Positions 28,489 to 38,423 of a DNA stretch of 64,000 bases are shown here, in pieces. Location of the stretch: positions 806,001 to 870,000 of the forward strand of contig NZ_CP142146.1 of NCBI RefSeq assembly GCF_035918315.1, in the 5' to 3' direction. Made by a program: the position numbers and the translations under genes. The notes under the pieces are model-generated. The model worked only from the letters and a program-made list of their open reading frames with translations. It was not told where the DNA came from and ran no database searches. The number at the start of each line of letters is the position of its first letter. Positions within the stretch are counted from its first letter, which is position 1. This DNA is from Vagococcus jeotgali (GTDB taxonomy: Bacteria > Bacillota > Bacilli > Lactobacillales > Vagococcaceae).

Positions 28489-31400
28489 TACTAGCGGCAA
28501 GAAATGTCTATGAAGCGATTCAACTATCAGATATTTTGTCAACTAGAGATGAGAATACCAAGGCGAAACTATCTTCTAGTATGATAGAGAGATATTCTGA
28601 TCATAAAGAGGATTTAGAGAAGCTGAAAGAATATATGAAAGCTCATCAGCCAAAAGACTACTATCCAATGTTTAAAGATGAGAAAAAAGACGGTTATGCA
28701 GGGTATATTGACGGGAAAACAACGGAGGAGAACTTTTATAAGTTTCTTAAAAAGACTCTTGTAAAAAACGCGGAAACGGAACCTTTCTTAGAAAAAATCG
28801 AACGTGAAGATTTTCTTAGAAAGCAACGTACCTTTGATAATGGTGTGATTCCTCATCAAGTTCATGTGGGTGAGTTTAAAGCTATTTTAAATAATCAGGA
28901 AAAGTACTACCCATTTTTAAAAGAGGAAAGAGAGAAGTTAATTAGTAATGTGACGTTTAGAATACCTTACTATGTTGGGCCACTAGCACAAGAGAATAAT
29001 AAAGGTGACTTTGCTTGGCTTGTTAGACGTAGTGAGGAAGCTATTACCCCACTTAATTTTAGTGATGTGGTAGATGAAAAAGCTTCTGCCACAAAATTTA
29101 TTGAGGAAATGACTAATTTTGATACCTACTTACCAACAGAGAGAGTCTTACCTCAACATAGTTTAATCTATCAGCGTTACACGGTGTTTAATGAGCTAAC
29201 TAAAGTGTCATTTGAAGATGACAGTGGGCACGTTTATAATTTGTCAGGAGCAGAAAAAATTGATATCTTTAATGACTTATTTAAGGTAAAGAAAAGAATT
29301 ACTGCAACTGATCTGATAGATTATTTAGAAAATAAGCATCAATATCACGGTGTTAAGATTGTTAGAGGGTTAGACGAAGGGAGATTTAATGCGACTTATA
29401 GTACCTATATTGATTTTGTTAGTAAGCATGTTGATAAAAGTGTGTTAGATGATCCTAGACATGAAGACGACTTTGAGGAAATCATTAAAATTTTGACGAT
29501 TTTTGAAGACAGACCTATGATCAGAGAACAACTTGCTAAGTATGATGACATATTATCTACTCAGGCACTAAAAAAATTAGAGAAGCGACATTTCACTGGT
29601 TGGGGAAGACTATCTAGAAAATTACTAGTAGGAATCAAAGATCAGGAAACTAAGAAGACAATCATGGATTTCTTAATCACAGATGATGGTGGTAAAAAGC
29701 ATATTAACCGAAACTTTATGCAGTTAATTAATGATCCCGCGCTTAGCTTTAAAGACGAGATAGCACAAGCCCAACAAGAAACGGATATGTCTGATTTAGA
29801 CAAAGTTGTCAGTAAGTTACCAGGAAGTCCTGCGATTAAAAAAGGGATTTTACAAAGTTTGAAAATCGTTGAAGAAATCGTTGAGATTATGGGGTATAAC
29901 CCGTCCAATATTGTAGTAGAGATGGCAAGAGAAAATCAACGAACAAACCGAACTCAAACAAGGTATAAACAATTAGAAAAAATGTTGAAAGAGCTAAAAA
30001 GTAAGATATTGGAAGAACATCCAACAGATAACCAAGCTCTACGGAATGATCGATTGTATTTATATTACCTACAAAACGGTCGAGATATGTATACAGGACA
30101 AGAGTTAGATATTCATAAGCTAGAACACTATGATATAGATCATATTATCCCTCAAAGTTTTATTGTAGATAATTCTATTGATAACTTAGTTCTTGTGTCA
30201 TCTAAAGGAAATAGAGGGAAATCTGATGATGTACCAAGCCAAAAGGTTATAGATAAAAACATAGGATTTTGGAACCAATTAGTAAAAGCTAAATTAATGA
30301 GTGATCGTAAATATGCTAATTTAACTAAAGGTGCGCTGACGGATGCTGACAAAGAAGGATTTATCCGTAGACAGTTAGTTGAAACAAGACAAATTACAAA
30401 ACATGTGGCTCAGATTCTTGATAGTAGATTTAATACTGAAAAAGATGAAAAAGGACAAATTATTAGAGATGTCCCAATTTTAACGTTGAAATCTTCTTTG
30501 ACCAGTCAATTTAGGCAACAATTTAACATTTATAAAGTACGTGAGATTAATGATTATCATCATGCTCATGATGCTTATTTAAATACTGTAGTGGGAAATA
30601 CCCTTTTAAAAGCCTACCCTAAACTAAGGGCAGAATTTGTTTATGGTGAATTTTCAAGTACAAGATTAAAGTCTAGAATGACTGCTACAGATAAAAAGAA
30701 TTTTTACGGGAATATTATGTCAATCTTTAAAAAAGAAGAAAGTATCAATGCCGAGACCGGGGAGGTTTACTGGTCTAAGCGAGATATTACTCAAGTCAAA
30801 AAAGTGATTGGCTACAATCAAATGAATATTGTGAAGAAAGTTGAGAAGCAGAAAGGACAGTTTACCAACGAGTCTATAATGCCAAAATCTGATTCTAAAA
30901 AGTTGATTCCTCGAAAAACAAAAGATAAAGAGTGGTCGACCGAAAGTTATGGCGGTGTGATCAGTCCAACGATTGTTTATTCAGTTTTTATTGAATACAA
31001 AAAAGGTAAAAAAGAAGTAGTGACAAATGATGTAATAGGTATCCCTTTAATGGACCAACGAGACTATGAGAACAACCGACTAGATTATTTAGAGACAAAA
31101 GGTTTTCTTGAAGCCAGAGTTTTATTTGAATTACCTAAGTACTCTTTATTTGAGATGAATGATGGTAAAAAGCGGTTATTGTCAAGTGCTGGTGAATTAC
31201 AAAAAGGAAATCAATTAGTTCTACCAGAAAAATTAGTTAAAATACTTTATTACTCTAATCAAGTAACTCAAGGTAGAGATAGTTACTTGGAATATTTAGA
31301 GGGATACGAGGATAATTATGACCAAATATTAGACATAGTCAAATTATTTTCAGAAAAATATATCTTGGCTCAAAGTAATCTAAATAAAATTGAATCCCTA

Positions 31401-31627
31401 TACTTTAATAATAAAAATAGCCCTATAAAAGAAAAAGCTGAATCTATGATCAATCTTTTAAGGTTTACTCAAATGGGTGCACCAGCTGAGTTTAAATTTT
31501 TTGGCGAAAATATCCCAAGAAAAAGATATACTGGAAAATCGGATATGACTGAACTCTTTGATGCCACACTTATTTATCAATCTATCACAGGTCTTTACGA
31601 AACTCGTATGAAAGTGAGTGATATGTA

Positions 31628-32494
31628 ATGGGATGGCGGGTTGTTGTTGTTAACCAACATTCAAAACTAAAGTATAAAAATAATCATTTAATTTATAAGT
31701 CAATAGATCAACATGAGATGATTCACTTATCAGAAATTGATGTTTTGATTTTAGAAACAACAGATATTACTTTAACGACTATGCTAATTAAACGATTAGT
31801 TGATGAAAATATTTTAATGCTATTTTGTGATGATAAACGCCTACCTATTGGTAAATTACTACCTTTTTATGCTAGACATGATAGTAGTTTACAGTTATCA
31901 AAACAAATAAAGTGGGAAGAGAGTGTCAAGTCAGTCGTTTGGACGGATATTATTTCTCAAAAAATATTAAATCAAAGTACCTTTTTAAGACAACGTGAGT
32001 ATTTTGATAAAGCCGATGCTATTTTGTACTTTCATGATGATTTACAGCCCTTTGATACAACTAATCGTGAGGGGCATTCTGCTAGAACGTATTTTAATAC
32101 TTTATTTGGAAATGATTTTTCAAGGGAGCAGGATAATGATATTAATGCTGGGCTTAATTATGGTTATACTCTTTTAATGAGTATTTTTGCTAGAGAAATT
32201 GTTAAAAATGGTTGCATGACTCAATTTGGTTTAAAGCACTCTAATCAATTCAATGATTTTAATTTAGCCAGTGATATTATGGAACCATTTCGTCCTCTTG
32301 TAGATGAGATTATCTTTGAGCATAAGAATGAAACATTTCAAGTAATGAAGAGACATTTGTTTCAATTATTTCAAGAAACTTACCGATATAACAATAAACA
32401 AATGTTTTTAACTAATATCATCAGTGATTATACTAAAAAAGTAATAAAAGCACTTAATCAAGGCGGGGAAGGAGTTCCTGAGTTTAGGATATGA
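31628..32494 (+). CDS. cas1: CRISPR-associated endonuclease Cas1
   Basis: The integrase that inserts new spacers together with Cas2. A 288-residue protein of the subtype II-A kind. Metal ligands are visible in [16 protein letters not shown] (Glu), [12 protein letters not shown] (His) and [15 protein letters not shown] (Asp). Its start overlaps the cas9 stop by one base. The frame is intact. Transcription from the cas9 promoter must cross both insertion sequences, so expression may be reduced. Confidence 0.96.
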   Translation: MGWRVVVVNQHSKLKYKNNHLIYKSIDQHEMIHLSEIDVLILETTDITLTTMLIKRLVDENILMLFCDDKRLPIGKLLPFYARHDSSLQLSKQIKWEESVKSVVWTDIISQKILNQSTFLRQREYFDKADAILYFHDDLQPFDTTNREGHSARTYFNTLFGNDFSREQDNDINAGLNYGYTLLMSIFAREIVKNGCMTQFGLKHSNQFNDFNLASDIMEPFRPLVDEIIFEHKNETFQVMKRHLFQLFQETYRYNNKQMFLTNIISDYTKKVIKALNQGGEGVPEFRI

Positions 32495-32826
32495 GTTATA
32501 GATATATGAGAATGTTAGTTATGTTTGATATGCCGGTTTCAACAGCAATAGAGAGAAAATCTTATAGAAGATTTCGTAAGTTTTTGATCAACGAGGGGTT
32601 TATCATGCACCAGTATTCTGTTTATAGTAAAATATTACTAAATAATTCAGCAGAAAAAGCGATGATTGCTAGACTGAATAAAAATAATCCAGACAATGGT
32701 TTGATTACAGTTTTATCTGTCACAGAAAAACAGTTCTCTAAAATGTATTATTTATCAGGAGAGCTAGATACTCAAGTAGCTAATACAGACCAGCGAGTTG
32801 TCTTCTTAGGAGAGAGTTATGATTAA
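32491..32826 (+). CDS. cas2: CRISPR-associated endonuclease Cas2
   Basis: A 111-residue partner of Cas1 with a ferredoxin-like fold. The N-terminal [20 protein letters not shown] carries the conserved Asp, and [20 protein letters not shown] is the usual second strand. It overlaps cas1 by 4 bases and csn2 by 8. Confidence 0.95.
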   Translation: MSYRYMRMLVMFDMPVSTAIERKSYRRFRKFLINEGFIMHQYSVYSKILLNNSAEKAMIARLNKNNPDNGLITVLSVTEKQFSKMYYLSGELDTQVANTDQRVVFLGESYD

Positions 32827-33484
32827 TATAAACTTCCCAGTATTAGATGAACCTATTGTTATTGATGGGGCGACTTATCTAGTAGTTGAAGATCAATCAC
32901 TATTTGCTCATTTAACTAAATTATTTTATCAATATGATGGCACTAGTGAACTACGTTTATTTTATAAAGATTATAAAGGAATGAAAACTAATGAAATCAG
33001 TGTAATTAGCGATATTTTTGGTTTTGATGTCAACCAGGCATCCGTTTTAAAACTGATTTACTCTGATATTGAAAATCAACTTAATGACCAACCAGAAATA
33101 AAAACAAAAATCGAACAATTAGCAAATACCATTACAACATTGATTGGTCATGAAATATTAAATCATGATTTAGATTTAGAGTATGATGAGATTACTATTC
33201 TAGAATTATTAAAGTCTTTAGGAGTGAAGGTTGAAACAGCGAGTGACACGATTTATGAGAAAATGATTGAAATACTTCAAATTTTTAAATATTTACCTAA
33301 AAAGAACTTATTAGTGTTTATTAATGTCACGTCATATTTTAATGAAATAGAATTAAAAGAAATAACAGAATTTGTTTCCTTGTTAAATATGGATGTTTTA
33401 TTTTTAGAGACAACTCAAAAAACATATTTAAATCAGTATGTAGTAGATACAGATTTTTATGTTTATCAGTCTAATATGGTATAA
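32819..33484 (+). CDS. csn2: Type II-A adaptation protein Csn2
   Basis: A 221-residue protein. Csn2 forms a ring-shaped DNA-end-binding tetramer needed for spacer acquisition in type [18 protein letters not shown] at the start and the C-terminal [20 protein letters not shown] agree with the short Csn2 family. Its presence fixes the subtype as II-A. Its TAA (33482-33484) lies inside the extended -10 of the array promoter. Confidence 0.93.
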   Translation: MININFPVLDEPIVIDGATYLVVEDQSLFAHLTKLFYQYDGTSELRLFYKDYKGMKTNEISVISDIFGFDVNQASVLKLIYSDIENQLNDQPEIKTKIEQLANTITTLIGHEILNHDLDLEYDEITILELLKSLGVKVETASDTIYEKMIEILQIFKYLPKKNLLVFINVTSYFNEIELKEITEFVSLLNMDVLFLETTQKTYLNQYVVDTDFYVYQSNMV

Positions 33485-33610
33485 TAGAAGAGAGAAGTAT
33501 TAGTTCTTTGAAAATAAAATATAACCAACTTTTAAATAAAGGAAGTATTCATAACTGAAGTTTTGCTATGGACGAATGGCGCGATTACGGGATCTCAAAA
33601 TTTCTACGAG
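33477..33610 (+). promoter_or_regulatory. CRISPR leader and pre-crRNA promoter
   Basis: An extended -10 TGGTATAAT (33477-33485) lies at the end of csn2, leaving an AT-rich leader of about 120 bases. The leader ends ATTTCTACGAG directly before the first repeat; this leader-anchoring sequence directs Cas1-Cas2 integration in type II-A systems. Confidence 0.8.
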
Positions 33611-34108
33611 GTTTTAGAGCTATGCTGTTTTGAATGCTTCCAAAACTTTCGCTTGATTGCAGATGATAAAGATATAGTTTTAGAGCTATGCTGTTTTGAA
33701 TGCTTCCAAAACTTAATATTTATAAGCCAGTTTATGATGACAGTTTTAGAGCTATGCTGTTTTGAATGCTTCCAAAACGACAAGGTGTTTTGAAATTAAA
33801 AACAACAAGTTTTAGAGCTATGCTGTTTTGAATGCTTCCAAAACAAGCCGGGTACAATTTAACGCACGGTGGCGGTTTTAGAGCTATGCTGTTTTGAATG
33901 CTTCCAAAACTTATAGATTAACTGCTGAGGCGTACAAAGAGTTTTAGAGCTATGCTGTTTTGAATGCTTCCAAAACTGATGGTGAGCAAGCCACGCCCGT
34001 TTTACGGTTTTAGAGCTATGCTGTTTTGAATGCTTCCAAAACTACTCGGATAATTGGAACACTGTTAAACGCGTTTTAGAGCTATGCTGTTTTGAATGCT
34101 TCCAAAAC
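33611..34108 (+). CRISPR. Type II-A CRISPR array, 8 repeats, 7 complete spacers
   Basis: Eight identical 36-bp repeats begin at 33611, 33677, 33743, 33809, 33875, 33941, 34007 and 34073. Each starts GTTTTAGAGCTATGCTG and ends GAATGCTTCCAAAAC. All seven spacers are exactly 30 bp. The last repeat is also perfect and is followed by only 15 bases (34109-34123) before insertion-sequence DNA, so the array is cut within an eighth spacer and the leader-distal end is lost. No spacer was seen to match elsewhere in the window by eye. Confidence 0.98.
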
Positions 34109-34418
34109 TCCATCTAAGTTTTTGGCTCTTATAATAAGATCACGGACAAAGTGTTCGATGATATAATCAATTAAACTTAAAACATTCCTATTCTCGTAAA
34201 GGATGTCCTGGTGATAACGCAAGAATAGAAAGTTTCCATTCAATTTTAAAACGTGAATACATTAATTTTCAATGTTTTCAATCCCTTGAAGAAGCGGTTC
34301 TAGGAATTGATACTTATATTCGTTGGTATAATAAAGATCGAATCTCTTTAGTAGCTTAGTTTTTCAATTTGTTATTGAAAGGCTTATTTGCTTTTGCCCA
34401 AAAAAACAGAATGATTCT

Positions 34419-36119
34419 TCATTTATCTAAATGAGGAATACTAACATCAATTTTAAGAGGCTGACCCAAAAGTCTCTTTACAGAAAACAAGCATTCCAAA
34501 ATGAAACCTCTCATTTCAGAATGCTTGTTTTTTCGTGATCTCTTACTAATATCCTTCCTATTTTTTCTCAGTTTTCTTAAATTTAGTGCCATTAACGCAA
34601 ATCCCAGCTCCTGTGAAATCTTATCTTTTCCTCTTACAGAGAATCGATTGAATGCCAAATTAGCCTTCAGATTTCCAAAGGCTGGTTCAACATCTATTTT
34701 TCTTTGACGATATATTTCTCCTGTGACATCCTCTTTCAAAAGCTCTCTTACGTGAGCTTTAAAATATTCCCAATTCCCATTTCTTTGAATCACTCGATTT
34801 TTACTACTCTTCGCACGAGTACATAATGCTCTAACTGGGCAATTTAAACAAGACTCACATTCATATATTTTAAGTTGTCTTTTGAATCCAGATTTATCCG
34901 TTCGAGTAGAGTAATTTCTAAATTTGACTTCTCGATTATTCGGGCAAATATAAGTATCTGCCAATTCATTATAAATCCAGTTATCTGGAATGAATGGATT
35001 TTGTTTATATTTTTTAGTGTGTTCTTTCTGATACATTGTATAAGTAATTAATGGAGTTCTTTCAAAATCATCTAAAATTGCTTGATAGTTTTCTTCACTA
35101 CCATAACCTGCGTCTGCCACAATGTATTTAGGTAAGTCAAAATAAGATTTCTTGATAGTATCTAAGAAGGGAATCATTGTTTTAAAATCCGTTGGATTTG
35201 AAAATGTTTCATATGCTAAAACGTATTGATGATTGGTTGCAATTTGAACGTTATATCCAGGTTTTAACTGACCATTCATCATGTGGTCATCTTTCATTCT
35301 CATAAAAGTGGCATCATGATCTGTTTTAGAGTAGCTATTTCTACCGTTATAAATATCATGTTGTTCTTTATATTTTTGCTTTCTATAGATAAAGTCAGAA
35401 AAAGCTTTCAATGCTTTTTTAGGCTCTTTACGCTCAGAACGAAGTTCTTTTCTCTCTTGAACATCTGAAGTATTTTCAATTTTAGTGCTTAAATCACTTA
35501 CTTTTATTTCCAACTCATCAATGATTTGTTTTAAATTTCCTGTGTTTAACTCATCATCTTCTGAACAAATAGATGGAATAATTTGCTCTTCTACAAGTTG
35601 TTGATAATAGGACTTTGACTTTTCTCTCAAAGATTCTTCATAACGTTGTGTACTCTTTTTCCAAACGAAGGTATATTTATTTGCGTTGGCTTCTAACTTT
35701 GTTCCATCAATAAAAATAGCTTCTTCATCAATTAATTGTTGAGAAACAAGCTGATTTCTAAATTGAATAAAACATTCTTGAAGTATCGGTTGAACCAGTG
35801 GGTTCACTCTGAATCGATTAATTGTTCTGAAGTTAGGTGTCTGTGATTGCGTTAACCACATGGCACGAATGCTGTCTTTAGACATAGCTTCTATCTTTCT
35901 GCCTGAAAAAATAGATTGAGTGTAGCCACACAGAATAAGCTTCAACATCATTTTTGGATGATAAGACGAAGTTCCCATTCGATGCTCAAAAACTGAGAAC
36001 ACATCCACAGGGATGCTTTCTACTAACTCATCAATCGCAAAAGCGATATCATTTTCTTCTAAATAAATATCTAAATTCAGTGATAAAGTAACCTGTTTCG
36101 TGTTATAATTCTTATACAT
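34419..36119 (-). CDS. IS1182-family transposase
   Basis: A 566-residue DDE transposase. The ATG at 36119 has AAAGGAG nine bases upstream. Typical features are HPKMMLKLILCGYTQSIFSGRKIE at the N-terminus, FRTINRFR, FIDGTKLEANANKYTFVWKK, YIVADAGYGSEENY, a C-terminal Cys-rich part (CPVRALCT) and RQRKIDVEPAFGNLKANLAF. The element has no stop codon of its own: after GQPL the frame runs through the terminal repeat and takes its last residues (KIDVSIPHLDK) from the adjoining IS3 DNA. Confidence 0.92.
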   Translation of the reverse strand: MYKNYNTKQVTLSLNLDIYLEENDIAFAIDELVESIPVDVFSVFEHRMGTSSYHPKMMLKLILCGYTQSIFSGRKIEAMSKDSIRAMWLTQSQTPNFRTINRFRVNPLVQPILQECFIQFRNQLVSQQLIDEEAIFIDGTKLEANANKYTFVWKKSTQRYEESLREKSKSYYQQLVEEQIIPSICSEDDELNTGNLKQIIDELEIKVSDLSTKIENTSDVQERKELRSERKEPKKALKAFSDFIYRKQKYKEQHDIYNGRNSYSKTDHDATFMRMKDDHMMNGQLKPGYNVQIATNHQYVLAYETFSNPTDFKTMIPFLDTIKKSYFDLPKYIVADAGYGSEENYQAILDDFERTPLITYTMYQKEHTKKYKQNPFIPDNWIYNELADTYICPNNREVKFRNYSTRTDKSGFKRQLKIYECESCLNCPVRALCTRAKSSKNRVIQRNGNWEYFKAHVRELLKEDVTGEIYRQRKIDVEPAFGNLKANLAFNRFSVRGKDKISQELGFALMALNLRKLRKNRKDISKRSRKNKHSEMRGFILECLFSVKRLLGQPLKIDVSIPHLDK

Positions 36120-36257
36120 AAATAGCACTCCTTTTTAGTTGGTTTCGTCACTTTAATTATATAGGATAGTGCTATTTTTTACGTTAAAAAAGGAAGAAAA
36201 TCGAAAAAAGATTTTCTTCCTTTTAGTTTATTCTAGAGACTTTTGGGTCAGCCTCTT
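34455..36257 (-). mobile_element. IS1182-family insertion sequence
   Basis: 1803 bases with perfect 23-bp terminal inverted repeats beginning AAGAGGCTGACCCAAAAGTC at both ends. It lies in IS3 copy A exactly where copy B has a hairpin (ATCAAGTTAA.../...TTAACTTGAT); the hairpin is absent here, only TTTTAA and TTAATT remain. Confidence 0.9.
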
Positions 36258-36304
36258 AATTATTTTATTCGACTACTTTTGTTCGTAATCTTGACACAAG
36301 AGCC

Positions 36305-36624
36305 ATTTTAAACGGTATGTTATTCAAGAAAATGAAATTTGGTGATGACTCAACGGCATTAGCTGTTGCTATTGAGCCACTGACACAAGTAGACATCATC
36401 AGTTCAAACCCAGTTCCAATCTATGCAACAAATGCTGTAGCAGGTATGATCAATGGTATAATTATTACTTACTTTGGTTTACAAGTACCAGTCACAGGTA
36501 TGGCACACCTTGGGCAGGTCTTTTAGTAACAATTGGAAATAACTCACCAGCTAAAACTATTGTATTTAAAAATTATAAAAAAGTTACTGTTAGTGAAATT
36601 AGAAAAGGCGAAATCGTATCTTAA
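36305..36624 (+). pseudogene. PTS EIIC-type transporter, 3' remnant with frameshift
   Basis: The N-terminal part is missing at the IS3 boundary. The remaining frame reads ALAVAIEPLTQVDIISSNPV, then IYATNAVAGMING and VPVTGMA, as in PTS_EIIC_2 membrane proteins. After GTATGGC (about 36500) one base is missing. The shifted frame continues TPWAGLLVTIGNNSPAKT and onward to a TAA at 36622-36624, the original end. It lies 30 bases before sdaAB and may once have been the serine or sugar transporter of that operon. Confidence 0.75.
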
Positions 36625-36654
36625 TAAAATATTTCATATAAGGGAGAGTACAAC

Positions 36655-37362
36655 ATGTCATCAGTAGCAGAGTTAAAAGTAGAAAAAAAAGAAAAAAAAG
36701 TAATGAACTTTAAAAGCTGTTTTAATGTTATTGGTCCTGTTATGATTGGACCATCTAGTTCTCATACTGCCGGAGCGATTGAAATTGGGAAGTTAGCTAA
36801 CAAACTATTTCAAGGCAAACCAACCCATGCCCTAGTAAAATATTACGAATCATTTGCTGAAACACATAAAGGACACGGAACAGACTTTGCTATTGCTAGT
36901 GGTATCTTAGGATTTGAAACAGATGATGCTAGAGTACCAGCTGCACTAGATATTGCTAAAGAAGAAAATATCGACATTCAATTTGTTGAAATGTCTGGAG
37001 ATAGTCCAGTACACCATGCCAATACAGCATGTATTACCTTATCTAATGATGAACGTGAAATTCACGTGACAGGTATCTCTGTTGGTGGTGGAACAATTGA
37101 AGTAAAATATATTGAAATTGAAGGGTTTGTATTAGAACCTCAAGGCACATTACCAGTATTATTAGTTATTACAAAAAATGAAATACTAAAAAAACAAATT
37201 GAAACGTTATTAGGTGATAATGGTATTAAAATTAACCAAATGACAGAATATCAAAATGGGGAAACGTTCTTATATCAATTTGATTTAGATTCTCCTCCAT
37301 CAGATAAAATTAAAGATGATATTTATCATGTTAAAAAAGACAGTAAAATTATTCTATTATAG
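36655..37362 (+). CDS. sdaAB: L-serine dehydratase, beta subunit
   Basis: With SdaAA it forms the iron-sulfur L-serine ammonia-lyase giving pyruvate and ammonia. 235 residues: the N-terminal catalytic part contains VIGPVMIGPSSSHTAGAIEIG and GHGTDFAIASGILG, and a C-terminal ACT-like domain (LPVLLVITKNEILKKQIETLL) follows. GGGAGAG precedes the ATG. The first 15 residues are Lys/Glu-rich and unusual; Met17 could be the ancestral start. Confidence 0.93.
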   Translation: MSSVAELKVEKKEKKVMNFKSCFNVIGPVMIGPSSSHTAGAIEIGKLANKLFQGKPTHALVKYYESFAETHKGHGTDFAIASGILGFETDDARVPAALDIAKEENIDIQFVEMSGDSPVHHANTACITLSNDEREIHVTGISVGGGTIEVKYIEIEGFVLEPQGTLPVLLVITKNEILKKQIETLLGDNGIKINQMTEYQNGETFLYQFDLDSPPSDKIKDDIYHVKKDSKIILL

Positions 37363-37376
37363 TCGGGGGTAAAGAC

Positions 37377-38258
37377 ATGTACAGCTCTATTGCAGAATTT
37401 ATTAAAGAAGCAAATGAAACAGGTAAATCATTATCAGATTTAATGATTGAACAAGAAATGGATCATTCAAAAAGAAGTTATGAAGATATTTGGAAACAAA
37501 TGGAGCGAAATTTAGATACAATGCAAGCAGCAGTTGAACGCTCTGTCATGGGTGATGGTGTGATGTCATCTACTGGTTTAACAGGAGGAGATGCGGTAAA
37601 AATTAAAAAATACCGTGAAAAAGGGAATACTCTTTCCGGCGATCGTATAATGCACGGAGTACAAGATGCTCTAGGGACGAATGAAGTAAATGCTGCAATG
37701 GGTGTTATTTGTGCCACACCAACTGCCGGAGCAAGTGGTACACTTCCTGGCGTACTTTTCCCAATTGCAGAACAATTAAAATTGAGTCGTGAGCAAATGG
37801 TTCGCTTCTTGTTTACATCATCATTATTTGGGATGGTTGTCGCCAATAATGCGATGATTGCTGGAGCTATGGGTGGTTGTCAAGCTGAAGTAGGTAGTGC
37901 CTCTGCTATGGCAGCTGCTGCAGCTGTCGAGGCTGCCGGTGGAACACCAGATCAATCAGAAATTGCATTTGGTATTGCAATGGGTAACTTATTAGGTTTA
38001 GTTTGTGATCCTGTTGCTGGTCTTGTTGAAATTCCATGTGTTAAACGTAACGCAATTGGAGCAGGTAATGCATTAATTGCAGCAGATATGGCTTTAGCTG
38101 GTATCGAAAATAAAATCCCAGCAGATGAGGTTGTTGAAGCCATGCGTAAAGTTGGACGTAGTATGCCAAGAGAGCTACGTGAAACTGGGCTTGGTGGATT
38201 AGCAGGCACGCCAACTGGAGAAAACATTAAAATGAAAATCTTTGGTCAATCACTATAA
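37377..38258 (+). CDS. sdaAA: L-serine dehydratase, alpha subunit
   Basis: A 293-residue subunit carrying the [4Fe-4S] cluster. Cysteines are visible in VICATPTAGASGTLPGVL, MGGCQAEVGSASAM and VCDPVAGLVEIPCVKRNAIG. It starts 14 bases after sdaAB with GGGGG as ribosome site. The last part, GLAGTPTGENIKMKIFG, is complete. Two hairpins follow. Confidence 0.95.
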   Translation: MYSSIAEFIKEANETGKSLSDLMIEQEMDHSKRSYEDIWKQMERNLDTMQAAVERSVMGDGVMSSTGLTGGDAVKIKKYREKGNTLSGDRIMHGVQDALGTNEVNAAMGVICATPTAGASGTLPGVLFPIAEQLKLSREQMVRFLFTSSLFGMVVANNAMIAGAMGGCQAEVGSASAMAAAAAVEAAGGTPDQSEIAFGIAMGNLLGLVCDPVAGLVEIPCVKRNAIGAGNALIAADMALAGIENKIPADEVVEAMRKVGRSMPRELRETGLGGLAGTPTGENIKMKIFGQSL

Positions 38259-38263
38259 CAATT

Positions 38264-38312
38264 AAAAATGAATAGGTTGTTGGAAATACTCCTGCCATCT
38301 ATTCATTTTTAG
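38264..38312 (+). terminator. Terminator after sdaAA
   Basis: AAAAATGAATAG (38264-38275) pairs with CTATTCATTTTT (38299-38310). Confidence 0.75.
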
Positions 38313-38330
38313 TAGGTATATATGTAAAAG

Positions 38331-38358
38331 AGGCTGACTTTTTAAGTCAACCTTTTTT
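38331..38358 (+). terminator. Second terminator after sdaAA
   Basis: AGGCTGACTT pairs with AAGTCAACCT around TTT and is followed by T6, directly at the left end of IS3 copy B. Confidence 0.75.
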
Positions 38359-38423
38359 GCCTCTTATAATAAGATTACGGACAAAGTGTTCGATGATATA
38401 ATCTATTAAAGGAGCTTTTTATT

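Larger units (their letters stand above)
24498..31628 (+). pseudogene. cas9: cas9 (type II-A), split by two insertion sequences
   Basis: The gene exists as three pieces: 24498-24636, 26135-26900 and 28508-31628. Removing ISL3 and the IS1202-like element, each with one target-duplication copy, joins 4026 bases into one frame of 1341 codons, normal for II-A Cas9 and closest by eye to Listeria/Enterococcus forms. The junctions read KKNFWGVRLFDEG and LLAARNVYEA. All nuclease motifs are present: Ruv[16 protein letters not shown] (D10), RuvC-II IVVEMARENQ, HNH YDIDHIIPQSF, RuvC-III HHAHDAYLN. The C-terminal RKRYT matches the PAM-binding Arg pair of S. pyogenes Cas9. As it stands no full protein can be made; the last piece alone (from an ATG at 28446) lacks RuvC-I and the bridge helix. 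Confidence 0.93.
34124..36304 (+). mobile_element. Internally deleted IS3-family copy A, split by IS1182
   Basis: The left end GGCTCTTATAATAAGATCAC at 34124 and the right end CTTGACACAAGAGCC at 36290-36304 match copy B (38359-40584). Inside, the left 50 bases jump directly to the 3' part of orfB (SYSRKGCPGDN... to the stop near 34360), so no transposase remains. The IS1182 element occupies 34455-36257. No 3-bp target duplication flanks the copy. Confidence 0.8.

Noticed and set aside
28446-31628. A separate shorter Cas9-like effector of 1060 residues
   Set aside because: Its first residues come from the IS1202-like end and it lacks RuvC-I; it is just the last part of the split cas9.
33563-33793. 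A 76-codon open frame with repeated LELCCFECFQN
   Set aside because: It is the translation of CRISPR repeats and spacers, not a gene.
33611-34108. Self-targeting spacers
   Set aside because: No spacer was seen to match other parts of the window on reading; a computed search over the whole genome would be needed to exclude it fully.
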